From Todiramphus chloris collaris (Eukaryota; Chordata; Aves; Coraciiformes; Alcedinidae), in assembly GCA_025345505.1 (NCBI GenBank), contig JANVCC010000076.1, positions 9,325,156-9,389,155 of the forward strand: a DNA stretch of 64,000 bases, in the 5' to 3' direction. A program made the translations under genes and the position numbers. Under the pieces are notes generated by a model. The model was not told where the DNA came from and searched no databases. It saw only the letters and a list, made by a program, of their open reading frames with translations. Of this stretch, positions 47,808-61,214 are shown piece after piece (position 1 is the stretch's first letter; every line of letters starts with the position of its first letter).

Positions 47808-50800
47808 ACTTCCCTGTCCAAGCAGGGAGATCATTGCTGGTCTAGGAAGGCTGGGAAGAAAGTTGTGTCACTTCATGGTGTGCAGGTGCTCACAGTTACC
47901 AGCCTTAGGTGTTATTGGGCAAGGTCCTTCAGAGTCTCTCAGGAGATTTCTCCATGTGCTCTCTGCTCTGAAGGGTCTTTTACCACTTCTAGGATCTTCA
48001 CCTTCTTTGAAGGCCCCCTTCTTCTTTGAGACCACTTCTTCCTGGGAACCCAGTCTAAATGGGCTGTGTGCAGAAACGCATGTGACCAGCCTCCGAACTG
48101 GTGGTTCTCTCACGCCTCTCAATTAATTTGAGGATTCAGGATTTGCCTCTTCTCTAGTCCAGCTGTTACCAAAATCTGCAACCGGCCCGTAACTGTTGCA
48201 GCAAGTGGCCGGCTTCTGCTTGAGAGTTTGGAGAGTTCACCCTCCCACACATATACCTAATTATTTGCTGCCCATTTCTGTTAGTGGTTTAAATATATTT
48301 GACCACAACATTCAAGTGGTGCTGCTGTGGTTTAGTGTTGCACATTCCATTTAGAGTATTACCCACCAGCCACAGAGCAGCTTTAGATGCGTGCAAATTA
48401 AAGCTGTTTCCAGGTAGGGTGGATCTCTACTTAGAAATTTTCTGGGTAAATCCAGGCAGAATATGTTGGGCATCTAATCTTTTGAAAGTTATCACCAAGA
48501 TATAATGACAGTAGTGACAGCAGCAGCCAGACAGTGATATCTTTCCTTGTACAATGCAAATACACCTTTGGGAGATCACACATAAAGGGCAGATCTTGCT
48601 TTGTTTAATTATTTCAGATGAGATGACTGAAGTGTAAAGTCAGAGGGGGTGATGAGCTCAGATAAATGGGAAGATGGATTATGTGCATGAAGCAGACTAA
48701 TAAAATTATTATTTGGCATGAAAAGATAAGTGTTAAAGGCTAACATATACGAGGTCTTCACTTCTATAGATACTATTTTCAGCAGAGCAGAAGGTGATTG
48801 GTATATGAAGAGAAAGAACTGAGATTAAGAACTGACTTTTCACAGAACAAAATGAAGGTTAGTGAAATAAGGATGGTGGGCAGTCAAGAAGAAATGACAT
48901 ACTGCCCCAGGAAAGTCTGCTAGGAAAAGAACAAAGTCAAAATAGCCATGACTATGCTTTGTTGAAGTTTCCACTATCAAGTGCCCTTGAGAGCAGCCAG
49001 TGGGATTATCCTTGATGCAACATTGCTAAATGGTGCAGCACAGGAGCCCTGAGGATGCCCTAAAATGAAGCTATTCCTGCCTTGGAAGAGCAACTTCAGG
49101 CAAAATACTGCCCCTTAAATAAATAAAAAAGACTCTTTTTTTTGGACATATTTTGCTTTCTTTTTTTGTTTTTGCTTAGATGAACAGGGATAGACTTCAT
49201 GAGTATTGTGGGAGAGGAGGGAGGATTCCACATTTAGGTGATCATCTAATTCCTAATCTGTTTTTGCCTGAAATTTTCCCCTTCAATGTTTTCCTTTCCC
49301 TTTCTGGCACTTTTTAATCATTTTATCACTGTTGTCTCCTTCATTCTTTTAATTTCTAATGATTTCTGTCTTCTGTTTCTATAGTTAACTTGCTATTCCT
49401 TGTCTTTACAGTTGACGTTCTAGTCCTTACTTTTTGTTTTCCGAACCCAGCCCTTTTAGATTCCCTCATCTTTCTTTGTCCATCTTGGGATTTTTCATCT
49501 TCGTTACTTCCTTCTCTCTAGCCTCTGGCTTCCACATCACATCTTTTGTCAAAAATGTTCCATATTTTTGATAGATCACCACTTAGTTCTTTCTTAATCC
49601 TATCCTGTCATTTTATTGCTGACTGAGATTGGCTTTCAGCTCACTTACCATCATCATAAAGTTATTTGCCCTAGGGCCTGAGCTCATTGAAAGTGCCATC
49701 CTAGGCAGAAAAATGGCTATGTTGAAATGGCACCTTCTTGCCCAGTGAAGCTGCTTCCTTCCTCTCAGTTTCACATGCTGATGTTAGCACTGAGCCCTAT
49801 GTTCCTTCACAGCATCCCTGCAGAGCCATTAGTAGTGACAGCAGGGAGAACCTCCTACAGTAAACAGCCCTGGAAGTGCTGGTCAGACAGGCCTGAGCAT
49901 CAATTCTGATGTGGCAGGATGATACTTGTGTTGCTGAAATCCTGTTTTGGCCACTTATGCCCTTTATTGCTAGTAAGCAAAGATTCATTCAGGGAATGAA
50001 GAAAGGATCTTGTCTTGACTCTGATTCACGTTGGCTTGGCAAAAGGGGCAGGTTAGGAAGGACAAACTTTTAGCTGCAAACTGTGTACATCTGGAGGCAA
50101 AGCAGCATGCTAAACAGAGAAGCCTTTGGTGGCATTTTTACACTGTCACTTTTCAGCACAGAACTGTAATTTAATTATTACTCCACCCTTTGACCTAGTG
50201 TGGCTGTCTATCTGCAGAGTGCTTTTGTGCCAGCTGGAAGTGGAAAAGCACAAGCCCTTTGGGCTGTCAGAGGGTGGCTGTGATACAGGGCCTGGGATGT
50301 GCGGAAAGCATCTATCTTTTGACAAAGGGACGTTGGCAAAATATTGCTAGAACCACAGGAGCATGACCTAATCCTTGGGGCTCTTCCATTAAACCCTCCA
50401 GACTGTGAAAGAATGTACAGAGAGTTCATGATCAAGTTGACTAGTAAAATGATCTAGTGGAAAAGAAAAGAAGGTGAGAAACCTCCAGTAATTTCTAAGA
50501 GGAATGTAGCTTATGCAGGGAGGCAGAACTGTTGTGGGATGCGTTTTCTGGATTCAACCAAAAGAGGTGATAATCATTAAACCTCTGAGGAGAACTGCAA
50601 ATGGATCCCTGAAGCACCACGTCATGCTTGATGGCCAGCTCCAGTGTAAAAACATCCTTTTCCACAGTCAGTAACACGAACAACTGCTTTTTTTTTTTTT
50701 CCAGAAGCTGCATCTCCAGTCCCTGGACTCTGTTTGAAAAGAGTCCAGTAGAAAAATCAGGGCAGATCTGATTCTGGACACTTCAGCCTGGTTGCTCACA

Positions 50801-51589
50801 GTTGGCAGAACCCTATGATGATGTGCTCATGCACATGTATAGCACACATGGTGTGTGCATTACGTGTGATGTCTTCAGCACCCATACAATAGCCCTGCAG
50901 AAATACCATTCAAAGGCAATGCAGGAGAAACTGGAAGACATCAGACTTTAATTAGCTTATCTCCTATATACATAATGTGAAATTTTCTGGACTCTTAGAT
51001 GGTCAGGAAATAAAGAATAACTCCCAGTTATATAAATATGTTGCAATATACTTTCCTTTAGACATGCACAACACTGGGAAGGTCATATTAGTATTACTCT
51101 GAAGTAGCTGCAGCTCTCCAAGTATCTTTCAACACCATAAAAAGCAAATAGTGCCAAGTGAATAACTTGGTATTTCAGCATTTTGTATCTAGTACTTATC
51201 CTGCTTTGGATTAGGCTGAGTTGGGTCTGCTGTGGTTTTGGAGGTTAACTAAGGATACCTGATACTCACCTACTTTCCCTGAGGAATATCTTTCTCATCT
51301 GCAAATCTTCAGGTGTGAAATTACCTCCAAAATGGGCTTCATGAGTGTCTGTTGATGGCTGATTTTAGAGTCTACAGCAAGTTGCTTCAGGAGAAGAGAA
51401 ATTTTATTCATAATAGTTAGGGCTCTTCCACTGCATGTTTATCTGCTTCTGTTGTTCTGTCCATTCCTGATTTGGAGTACGTTAGCTGGCAGCAACTGGC
51501 TATACGTGTTTGCAAAATTTGCTTTTATTTTCAAATGTTGCATCTTATCTGTTTTTAACATCACGATTTTAATTTTTATTGCTTTGTGT

Positions 51590-51790
51590 TTAGACGCCTC
51601 TAATTAAATGTTTCTATGAATAGGCTAAATAATTATCTCCCTGTCCCCTCTTTAATTTTTGTGGGTAGAAACAACCTTGACACAGGGTGTTCCAAGGATT
51701 ATTGATTACTGGAGCTGTGCCTCAGGCCATCAGCTCCTTTGAGCCAATTATTAATGCCCTGTGTGTCAGCAATTATTGGAAAAGCGATGA
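51590..51790. promoter_or_regulatory. Candidate developmental enhancer-like block
   Basis: Within 200 bp lie CTAATTAAATG, TAAATAATTATC, GGATTATTGATTACTGGAG, CCAATTATTAATGCC and CAATTATTGG, plus TTTGAGCC and CCTTTGAG strings like TCF/LEF sites. Five or more ATTA cores sit in moderately complex DNA rather than in simple AT runs. This is the most enhancer-like block in the window. No conservation or activity data are available. Confidence 0.3.
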
Positions 51791-54700
51791 ATGCATTTGC
51801 TGTGCTCTCTGAACACTTTTTTTCCGAAACAGCGAGGTGCTGGAGACAGCGGCTGACTAAACTACAAAGCAGAGGGAGAGAGGGCTGGGTGCCAAGTCAC
51901 CCCTCTGGGCCAGGCCAGGGAAGAGGTGTCTGCTAAAACATTCACCTGAAAGGTTATGCCATGATGAAGTGAGGAGGAAGTTGTTCTGCCATCCACAGAG
52001 CTAATGAAGGTTGATTTCCTGCAGATGTGACATAAGTGCTGGAGGTAGCTCTCTATAATCCTAAGCTGGAAATAACATAATGCTGCATCTAATTTTTAAG
52101 CAGTGGAAATCTGGAAATAAATGGTCTTGTGTTGTGGCTGTGTTGAGAAGCAAGCTCTGCAGGCAGTTGTGGCAGCTCTGCAGAACTGTAGGGCGGCTGT
52201 GACATGGGAGCAAAACTAGAGTACCATTAATCTTGTGCCTGTTCTCTGCCTGTTCCATGTACAGCCTGGTTCACTGCTGGTATTCACCAGACAGTGAATG
52301 CTGGGCACCAGGAATAGACTCTCCAGGGCAGAGGGTACAGTTCAAGACCCCCACAGCCTGGTTTCCCTGAAGGAGCTCTTGTCTGGATGGTGTGTTTCTA
52401 CTGCACGAGTTCTTCAAAACCAAAGATGGAATCAATTATTGAGGCACAGCAGCACTGCCCACAGCCACCACATGACTTGTATGCAAAAATCTAATATAAT
52501 GCTTTTCTCAGCAGAAATTGTGTTTGAGGTATCCATGACCACCAAGATCAAATGACTTGGAAATACAGGTGGGGTTTCAGTCACCCTTTTTTATTTTTTA
52601 TTTTTAAATTATTATTATCATGGCTGTAAGTGCTATGGGATCTTTGCTACTTCTTAAGATCTTCTACCCCTTAGCATCCGAGTCTGTTGAATTATGTAGC
52701 GTCCTTGGCCCTCAGTTTAGCCATTCCATCAATCCAGCCTCTGTGGCTTTTATCCATCCAGTTTTTTTCTGACATGTGGTGGCAGGATCTAGCACTAAGT
52801 AACCAGACCTCTACGTAAGTTTGAACTTTCTTATCAATTTCTGTCTATGGTCTGTGATATAAGAAATATCTGTGTTTAAAAACCTGCAGTGTGAATCCGC
52901 CTCAGCAAACCTGGGCCAGAATTTGCAATATGGGGCAGAAACCTACTGAAGAAACAATAGATTCACTAAAATAGGTGACTTAGTTTATCACTTTCGGGAC
53001 ATCAGTCGATTGTCCTTTATGACCTTGTTTTACCTGGTGGGCCTCTTTACAGAGGCCAGATAACATGCCACGTGCAGCTCTGGGACAACATGTGCCATTC
53101 TCTTCAATAATCTGTGATGGCTTTTAACACAGGAAAGTGAATTTTTATTGCAGCAGCTGCTGGACAAGTTAGAATTTTATCAGGGAAACACATGGTTGAG
53201 CCAGGGATTCTCAATAGTCGAGGTGATGTTAGAAGGGTCAGTGTTGTTCTGAGGGGACAGTAGAACTCCATGTGGCAAGTAGGACTGCTCAGAATAAGCA
53301 TGTTGTCGGTATACATCTGAAAATTTGATTTAACACATACTATTACATCAACTTCTCTCATGGGAAGGAACTACCATGGGCACGGGAATCACCCCTGCTT
53401 CCTCTCCTTTCCTTACTTTTTATTTTGTGGACTTCAGTTCATGTTAGAGAAAATGTGTGTAGCAAAGCAGGTAACAGTCACAGAGCCACCTGATAAATAT
53501 TATCATAGCAGGAGTCCAAGGATGGAAATTAATATGAGGAGTGGTATCTCCATCCCAGTGAATGTGGAAGGAATTTTGTCTCTCCTGATGTGCTTTTTCT
53601 TTTTCAAAGTCATTAGGCTCAAATGAGTTCCAAATGGTTTTCATTTGAATTAATAAATTCAGCAAAGGTTGTTTATAACTCGGTTTCAGGTTTATGCAAA
53701 AACACGTCTTGGGTTTGCTAAAAATTTGCATACAGCAGATAAGGAGTCTCTCTGACCACTCTGGATAGCTTTTGTCTTAAAGCAACTTTATGTCTGAGGC
53801 AATAAATAATGTCAGATGTCTTGATGTAATTTGAAGCATATAAAAATGGGAAAGGAGATCAATTTCAGTGTATTATCCTATCTCTACTTGATGAGCTGAT
53901 CCCCTATGTGCCTTTAACAGTTCCTGTTGGATCCTTCACCAAACTTACTCCAAGTATAAAACACCTTATCATCTTAAAAACATCTGGAGTTGTTCCCTTG
54001 TCAGCTAAGAAGCAAGACTTCAAAACCTAGCATGCTCAGTTTGTACTGAGTGCAGTGATGAGCTTTAGGATTAGAAAAAGTTTTGAGATTGGCATCAGGG
54101 GGATGCAGGTTCAGGAAAAATGGGTAACAACTAAAATATTTCAAAGTTTGCTTTGTGCTACCCTATGGTCACTAAGCAAGGGTATTTCAAGTACTGGTTT
54201 AGGTTTTCTTTAATTGAGATAATGAAACTTCACATAGGGAAGGGGATAGAAACAGCATCCATCCAACTTCTAGGGAAATAAGTTGGAGTTTTGAAGGAAG
54301 AAAGCACCATTATGTATAAATAGTTTGTCTTTCAGCCATAAAATTATACTGGTTAATTCCTGAATTACGACTCTGAAACTTCTGGTTTGTGATAGTGAAT
54401 CTTTCTTGAAAATACAGTCAAATTCAGCTACTGGAAATAGGCACAACCTGAACTGAACCACGTCAGTACACAGTTACCAGTCAAGCAAAATGCTGCCTTC
54501 CTGTGAAGCTGTCCTTTTCTAGTTTCATTACCAATGACTGGATTCTAGACATGTAGTATTTCTCTGTTTGATTAAGGAATTTAATGATTAGTTCTAATCT
54601 TTGCCCAGGTTTCTTTTTCATCTTCTCTGGGTCACCTTTGTAACCCTCTTTTTGTGTTTCTAAGCTAAGTAATCTGAGCTCCTTAAACAGCATAAACACA

Positions 54701-57700
54701 TTTTCCCATCTTTGCAAGATTCTTCTGAAGAGGAGTGAGGAATGAGGACACTGTTGTGCTTCCATAACCCTGACTACTGTGTCAGCCCTGGGGTTTTCCA
54801 AATGATTTCTGGCCTAGAAATTAATAATTGCCTAGAGGAGAAAAGAGTCTATAAATGTCCAGTGGAGAGCAGTGGAGTTCAGTATGTCACTATTCACTTG
54901 CCCACAGTGGCCTGTGTAGTATTGACTCATCCTTGCATTGGTTTTTCCAGCATAAATTGTCAAGTTCTTTTTTGTTCTCTGAGTTCCAGGTATTTTCTGA
55001 TCATCAAAATATTCAGACTGTCATTCCAAACAGGGCAGGCCTCCCTGTGTTTTACTCAGTAGTTTATGTACCACGTCCTGTGTGAGTAGAGGTGACTGTA
55101 AGGTGTTCCGTACCACATCTAATAAGTTTCAACCTTCTCAGGACTCCTAAGAGTTCTCTTCTAAGTCTCTCAGCATCTTAGGGGACCTTGCCAATGTGCA
55201 GCCTGTGAAGTGGTGTTGATGCTGACGGAAGCTGGTGTGGAGGTGTTCTAGTGGGAGCTTTGCAGGCACCACTAGCAAAAGGTCATCACAGTGAAATAAA
55301 TCCTTTAAGGTGATAAACACAACAGAAATGTTGCTACCGGCTCTACTAAATCTAAATGAACTCTGGAATCTATAGTTACTGATCTGTTTTTAATTAAAAC
55401 AATATGACTTGATATAGTTCTTCTTGTAAGTATTTCCCAGAGAGCAGTTTTCTTCTTAGTTATTTAAAGCACTGTTCGATAATGAGAGTTTTCTATTAAT
55501 CTTTTTACACAAGAAGACGTACCATTAGTAACGCTAATTGTATTTTATGCTATTCCCATACCATAATCTCAAGAAGAATGTCTTTCAAGTTTCCTTCTGA
55601 GGACTGACTACCGATAACACGCTCAGGCATTGGCTCTGCCTCAGCTTGATGTGTCTGAACTGCAAACCATAGGCAGGTTGATGCTGTAAGCATCATGAAA
55701 CCATGATGAAGCACAAAACAATGCAAATGCAAAGGAAAGCAAAAAACCTGCAGATCATGTATACATCTAATTTATATTCTTCATCATCCTCTTCAGGGAT
55801 CCTCCTGAACATGATCAAATTTTATTTATCATGTCAGCATCCTCTGTTCTCTTAAAGTGCATAATACTGGAACCCTACTTATTCAAATACAAGGAAAGAA
55901 TGCAATTGGAAGTTACACCTAAATTTTCATCAGTTCAAGTACCTCTTTTTGATGAGATACTCATACAAGCTCATCATTTATAAGTATATATCAAAATCAG
56001 CATTAGGTGTGGGTCTTTCAGAAGTATATTGGCTAAAATCAAGAAATAAGTGTGCTCTTTAGTGTGAAATCTAACTATATTCTCTTCTAGCAACAGAAAC
56101 TGAATGCTACTCTTAAAAGAAGGGGAACTGAACAAGATTCCTTTCCTTTAACTGTGATTTTTAATTGTTGATCTTAGTCATGAAGTCTGCCTAGCAAACC
56201 CCTGCCAGTCCCAGGTAGGTGTGGAGGAGTGTGGGGCAGTTTCGTTGCTGTACTGGAAATGTTTTAACAGAAACACTCTTTGCTGAAGAACACTTTTATC
56301 AAAATGCACTCATGAAATTAATTATAATAAAATGATTGAAATACAGGTTTCACAGTTATCCAGAGGAAGTGTTTTGATTTTTTCCAATGTGGAATCATGT
56401 TTCATAACTTAGACAAAAAATTCCTGCCTGTCGGTTTTTGGTGCTGATACATAATGGACTTTTTGTCCCCTTTTTGTATAGTTTCATAATCTTCCAATAT
56501 GAAGGAACGGTCTCTCTGCACTTCAGATTTGGCCACAAACTCTCTTTCTAGCCAGACTATAGTACTGGGTATTATTCAATGTTTGTGTAAGGAATAGTGT
56601 GCTTTAAAGTAAGTTTGGACACAAAAAAACCTGATTACATCCTGTTTGTATGGTTTCATTTGAGTCAGCTCTCACAAGCTTGTGAGTATTCTTTGGACAC
56701 AATAGCTTCCCTATGGTGCTTGTTTCTTCTGGGAACATGACATGACAGCTTTTGGATTGTGTCACTGAGAGCAAAGAACAAACAGACAAAAGGAGGAACA
56801 CTTCATTCCTCTAGGTCTGATTTGGAATTTTCTGAGGTTCCAGACATAGAACTTAGAACACCATTTCCAATAACAGCTGTGCCCCCTGTTCCCCTGTATG
56901 GCCAACCAAAACAAAGGTACTGGAAGCACTCTGTGTGTCAAAACTGTCTTCCCATAACTTCACCCTTGTCCCCACTATTCTGCCAGTGTGACACAGCTTG
57001 AGAGCATGAATTGCATACCAGATTTTCCTTGTTCTCAAAGAGTCTGACCACGGAGACTGCAGCTTCTGTTGCAAGTCTCTCTACCCTACAGGGAACTCAG
57101 TTGTAGTGTAACTTTTTTTTACTTCCCAGTTGTCTCTTAGGAAAGTAGCACTTAGTGTACACAAACTAGTTTCTGATTCATGCCATTCATTCTTAATGCT
57201 CTTTCCACATTAGTTTGTTTGCTTTATTCAGGCTTTAAAATTATTACTTAAGATCTTGATGAAGAAGTCCATGTTGTCCCCAGGTGAAATTTCTACTCTC
57301 CCTCCATTCCTTATGCTTCTCTTGGACTCCATTCTCAGTAATTAATGCTTTTTGCCTAAACCAGTTTAATCAGGTTTCTGTCACATTTATCCCATTTAAC
57401 ATTAGATTAAGTGCCAGTCAGTTAAAGACAGTTATTACTGGCTTCCAGAGGTTAGATCAGTTTTTGCTTCTCATTGTTAAAGCACAGTCTAAGCAGGCAT
57501 CCTTCCTTTGATGTCATGAAAGAAATATCTCACTGAATATTTTCATTAAAAGCTAATTCAGTCTAATATTAAAAATCCAAATCACAAAGATAGAGATCTT
57601 CAAAATCCTAGTGGGTTAGGCTTAAAGTCTCCTACAGGTGTTGAAGAAATTATACCTAATTTATCCTAGAGTAATTATATAGATGAAGTGTTCATTGGCA

Positions 57701-60194
57701 CCTCAACTGAGACTCTCAAAACAATTTTATACCTACGTTTCTGAATGATTATGGTCATTATTATGCCATTCACTGATATGTAGGACAAAGAAAATAAAGC
57801 AGAATTTGACACTGTCTTCTATATTGGCTTGCATGGAAAAAATCAGTGATACTTCAATTTTTATAATGTAGATTGGTCTCTTAAAATGGAGTTACACATA
57901 GTAAAAAATCCATATGAACCTCTGTGTATTAGTGAGGATTAATCATTGAAGCTTTACCATCACTAATTATTAAAGGGCAGATCTTTTCAGGGTCTGTATT
58001 CCTTAGGAAGCTGATAATAGAATTTTGACCCTTTCCCTCTGAAATTGTTGGGTTTTATCTAGTCCAAGTTCTTGCTCACCAAAACCTGTTCACCTTCCCT
58101 ATTAGTTATTTAGTTATTTAAAATCCAATGTAAGGTTCTTCTCCTCCAGTCTTAGATGGTCATGTGTAATTCTGAAGGAAAGGCCTTTTTCCAGTGTCAG
58201 CTCCTCTCCAAACAATGCATGTACTTCTTTCTGTTTGCTGTGAGAAGACGAATTAGAAGTGATTGACAGTCACTTTCTAGTTGGCTTTGATACTTGTACA
58301 GAGGTGTTTTTTGAAATAGGCAAATAACAATCGCCTGGATTCCAGCAACAAGTGGTGGAAGCAACATTCCCTTGCTTTGGTAGGTGTAACCATACTACTG
58401 TGGCCAGAGTGGGTAGGGGGCTGGCTGAGATTAACTGGTTTAAATGGCCTGGCAGAAACCACATCATGATAAGATACAGTTGGGGAAGGCACTTTGAAGA
58501 GCTAGCAGGTGAAACGGTCTCCTTTGAGTATTCAGTGTTGCTCAGCTACACCTTATCCTATGAACTTCATGAGCTCCTGCAAAGTGCTCGGCTGTCAGTG
58601 GAAATGGGAGGCAGAGAGGAAACATCCCTTCTGCAGGCACCGAAGTGTGGCACATTTTTTGAAGTATTTCTTCTGTCTTTAATGTATTTTTTTTATCATA
58701 TTGAGCCCTAGTTCAACAATAACAAGATTTTCATTTGTATCTGATGGGGGCAGAGGAAGAATTTTGGTGATAGTCTCTAAGCTGCCCCATGTTTTATGAA
58801 ATAATAACTGAAAAATAAGAATAAACATGATCTAAAATTCATGAGGATTGTGTGCATGCAGTCCTCTAGGACTTAGCAGACAAAGGAACTTCTCATTTTT
58901 GGAATGATCCCAGAGTAAAACATTAGGGAACACTGTCAGAGAGAGACAGTGATCTCTCTCTTAGGGCCCTCACTGCCCCTCTCCCAAGGACCTTAATTTT
59001 TCTGCTTAGAAGTATTGATAGAGTACATCTGTGGAACCTGTCTTGTAGATCTGTTTTGTCTCTCTGTGAAATGGAGATCTTGAGGTTTTTCCCACTATAC
59101 CTTCACAAAAAAAAAATAAAAATATTTTGATGGTTTAATCATAAGAAGAGTGCTAGAGGCTGAAATTAAACTGCATGGTGATTTGCTGTTGCTGGTTTGA
59201 GTAGACTCCCTTTTACTTTTTAGGAAACACAGTTCTCTTTGTATGGAACAGGATACTTTGTGAATTCTATGATTCTGTAAACCAGTTATTCATTCAGATG
59301 CACTAACTAACAGGACTGGAATTTTTCCAGAGCATAAAATTTGACATGCCCCTATGAAAAAGTCACATACAGGGAACTGTTTAAGCAGAGGGGAAAAAAA
59401 TAATAAATTCTAGAAAAAACCCACAATATTCTAATACTTCCAAAATTATTATTTCAGTTTTTCATGTTGATTAGTAAGGGAAATAAGGGCTATTTAAAAA
59501 AAATATTTAGGTACCTGTACACTACCTTAAATCATTGCTTTAGGTTCTATTTGCCCACTACAGCTGGAAAGAAAAAAATCACCCACAAAACTTGTGTAAC
59601 TCACACTGTGTTTTGTAGTTATGCTGCTATAGTTCACCTTAAGATACAGAAAAGCTGAGTTCAAGTGTCCTCTTTCTGATTTATAGTAGAGATGAGAGCT
59701 ATATCCATGGCGTATTCTGATTTTCACCTTCTTTCTGATGAATTAGTGTTGTTTTGGAATAAATTTGAGCAGACTGAAAACTGCTTATCCTTTTAATAGC
59801 ATCTCTCAGGTTTGCTCTCTGTGTCATACGGTGCCGTCCATCTTTAGCTCTCATACTGGTATAATTCCATTAATTTGTGGAAGTTGACTTAGTTATTGCT
59901 TAATTAGAGTGCATTCAAGCCCTGTTAACATTTCAGGCATTCCCAGCCTTAGCCTTTACTTCTGTGGGGGCTTCCCTGGCAGGCTGAGATACAGCCTTCT
60001 CTAAAATGAAATGGGAAGACTGTCTTGCATTACTCTGCTGCTACTCTTTAGGAACAGCATGTTCAAAGTGCTCCAAAAGCCATTGCTGACAATGCTGGCT
60101 AACCCCACTTGACACACCATCAAGAATTCTGGTTCTAATTTTCTTGTTTCCAATTAGAGAAGAAGCTCAAGAACGGGCAGGTTTCCCCCCGAAT

Positions 60195-60260
60195 ACACAC
60201 GAATTACTGCAGACATCAGTAATACTCTCCTTTTGACTCCGTCAGCCGTGGTCGGCGTAA
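60195..60260. other. Local CpG cluster with a short inverted repeat
   Basis: Several CpGs occur close together (CCGTCAGCCGTGGTCGGCG) in a window that is otherwise CpG-poor. Just before them ATTACTG (60203-60209) and CAGTAAT (60217-60223) form a 7-bp inverted repeat. It is too small to be a CpG island. It may be a regulatory site or a recently unmethylated patch. Confidence 0.35.
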
Positions 60261-60639
60261 CCCATCAGTCACCTGTGGCCCTGTAGGCTTGCACTGCAAC
60301 CCCCCACCTCCCAACCCAGCCAGCCCTGCTGACCCTTCCTCACTTTGTTCTGCCTTCACTTCTGGGCTGAACGGCTGGCAACGAATCCTTGAACAGGCAC
60401 AGAGCTGGGGACAGGGTGTGTGTAGAGCAACACAGAGGTTGGTGTGGGTAAGGGAGCGTGGTAGGGAAGGGGGAGCGATAGCCAGAATGACCATTTCCCA
60501 GTATTTCACATAAAACCCTGCGAAATCAGAAAGTGCCTCTGCTCTATCCTCTTGTTTCAAGGACTTTTTAGCTCCTCACTTCTCACGTTGCTTCAGTGCC
60601 TAGTGATATGTATTCCTCTCTCTCAACCTGTAATATTTG

Positions 60640-60770
60640 AAGTTTACCCTTTAGACCTGTCCCTCTCTTTAATAATTCCATTACAAACGGTAGTTGTGAC
60701 ATGAGCTGCCAGATTAGCTCTCATTCTGGGCTGCTGAACAAACAACGCTGTCATTAATTTCTCTGTGAGA
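60640..60770. promoter_or_regulatory. Candidate conserved non-coding element
   Basis: Repeat-free patch with TTTAATAATTCCATTAC, GATTAGCTCTC and GTCATTAATTTC. The call rests on homeodomain-core density alone. Confidence 0.2.
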
Positions 60771-61214
60771 AAATAGTGTAAGCACAGAGACAGGAAAATA
60801 GTAGGCACAGAGCTATTTGCTTGCTTCAGGTGGAATTCACACAATGCAGTGGGATGGTGCTGGTGGCACGTAAGGGCAACATTTCATTTAATGCATCAGT
60901 GCCTCAAATGCCCATGACCCATAGCTTTGCCCACACAAAGACATTTAAGCTTCTTAATAGGGTTGACTTGTGCTCTCTAGGTGGTTCTATGCTATATTCA
61001 TCTATCTCTTTTACCAGTGTATTCACGTGTATGTGCTTCACGTCTCCTATCAGCTCATGTTAACCAAGAAGAGCTGGAGGAAACCTCCAGTTTCATCATC
61101 TACTAATACGGGCTCATGATAATCTGAGAGTAGTGATCTGCAAATTAGATTTCAGTTCCTTGCTTTAAATTAACTTTTGCAGACCCTATGAATGATGGAA
61201 AGGAAAACTTCCCC

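Larger units (their letters stand above)
47808..61214. other. Non-coding unique DNA
   Basis: About 13.4 kb with no gene recognised. There is a T/C-skewed block at about 49240-49570, a motif-rich patch at 51590-51790, and a local CpG cluster at about 60190-60260. A charged minus frame at 54481-54801 (106 codons) and a plus frame at 58352-58711 (119 codons) lack recognisable domains. A GAATTCTATGATTCTG string at 59261-59277 resembles a CR1 3' terminus but has no CR1 sequence before it. Confidence 0.5.

Noticed and set aside
50842..50858. GCACACATGGTGTGTGC palindrome
   Set aside because: Short TG/CA-type palindrome of a kind that is common by chance in TG-rich DNA.
58352..58711. 119-codon plus-strand frame
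   Set aside because: Composition looks plausible at first, but no domain or signal is present and nothing around it suggests an exon.
58931..58960. Overlapping short hairpins (CACTGTC/GACAGTG and AGAGAGA/TCTCTCT)
   Set aside because: Stems of about 7 bp in simple GA/CT sequence. Expected by chance.
59261..59277. GAATTCTATGATTCTG resembling a CR1 3' terminus
   Set aside because: No CR1 3' UTR sequence (for example the TTCCAACCC block) precedes it. Sixteen bases are too few to call an insertion.
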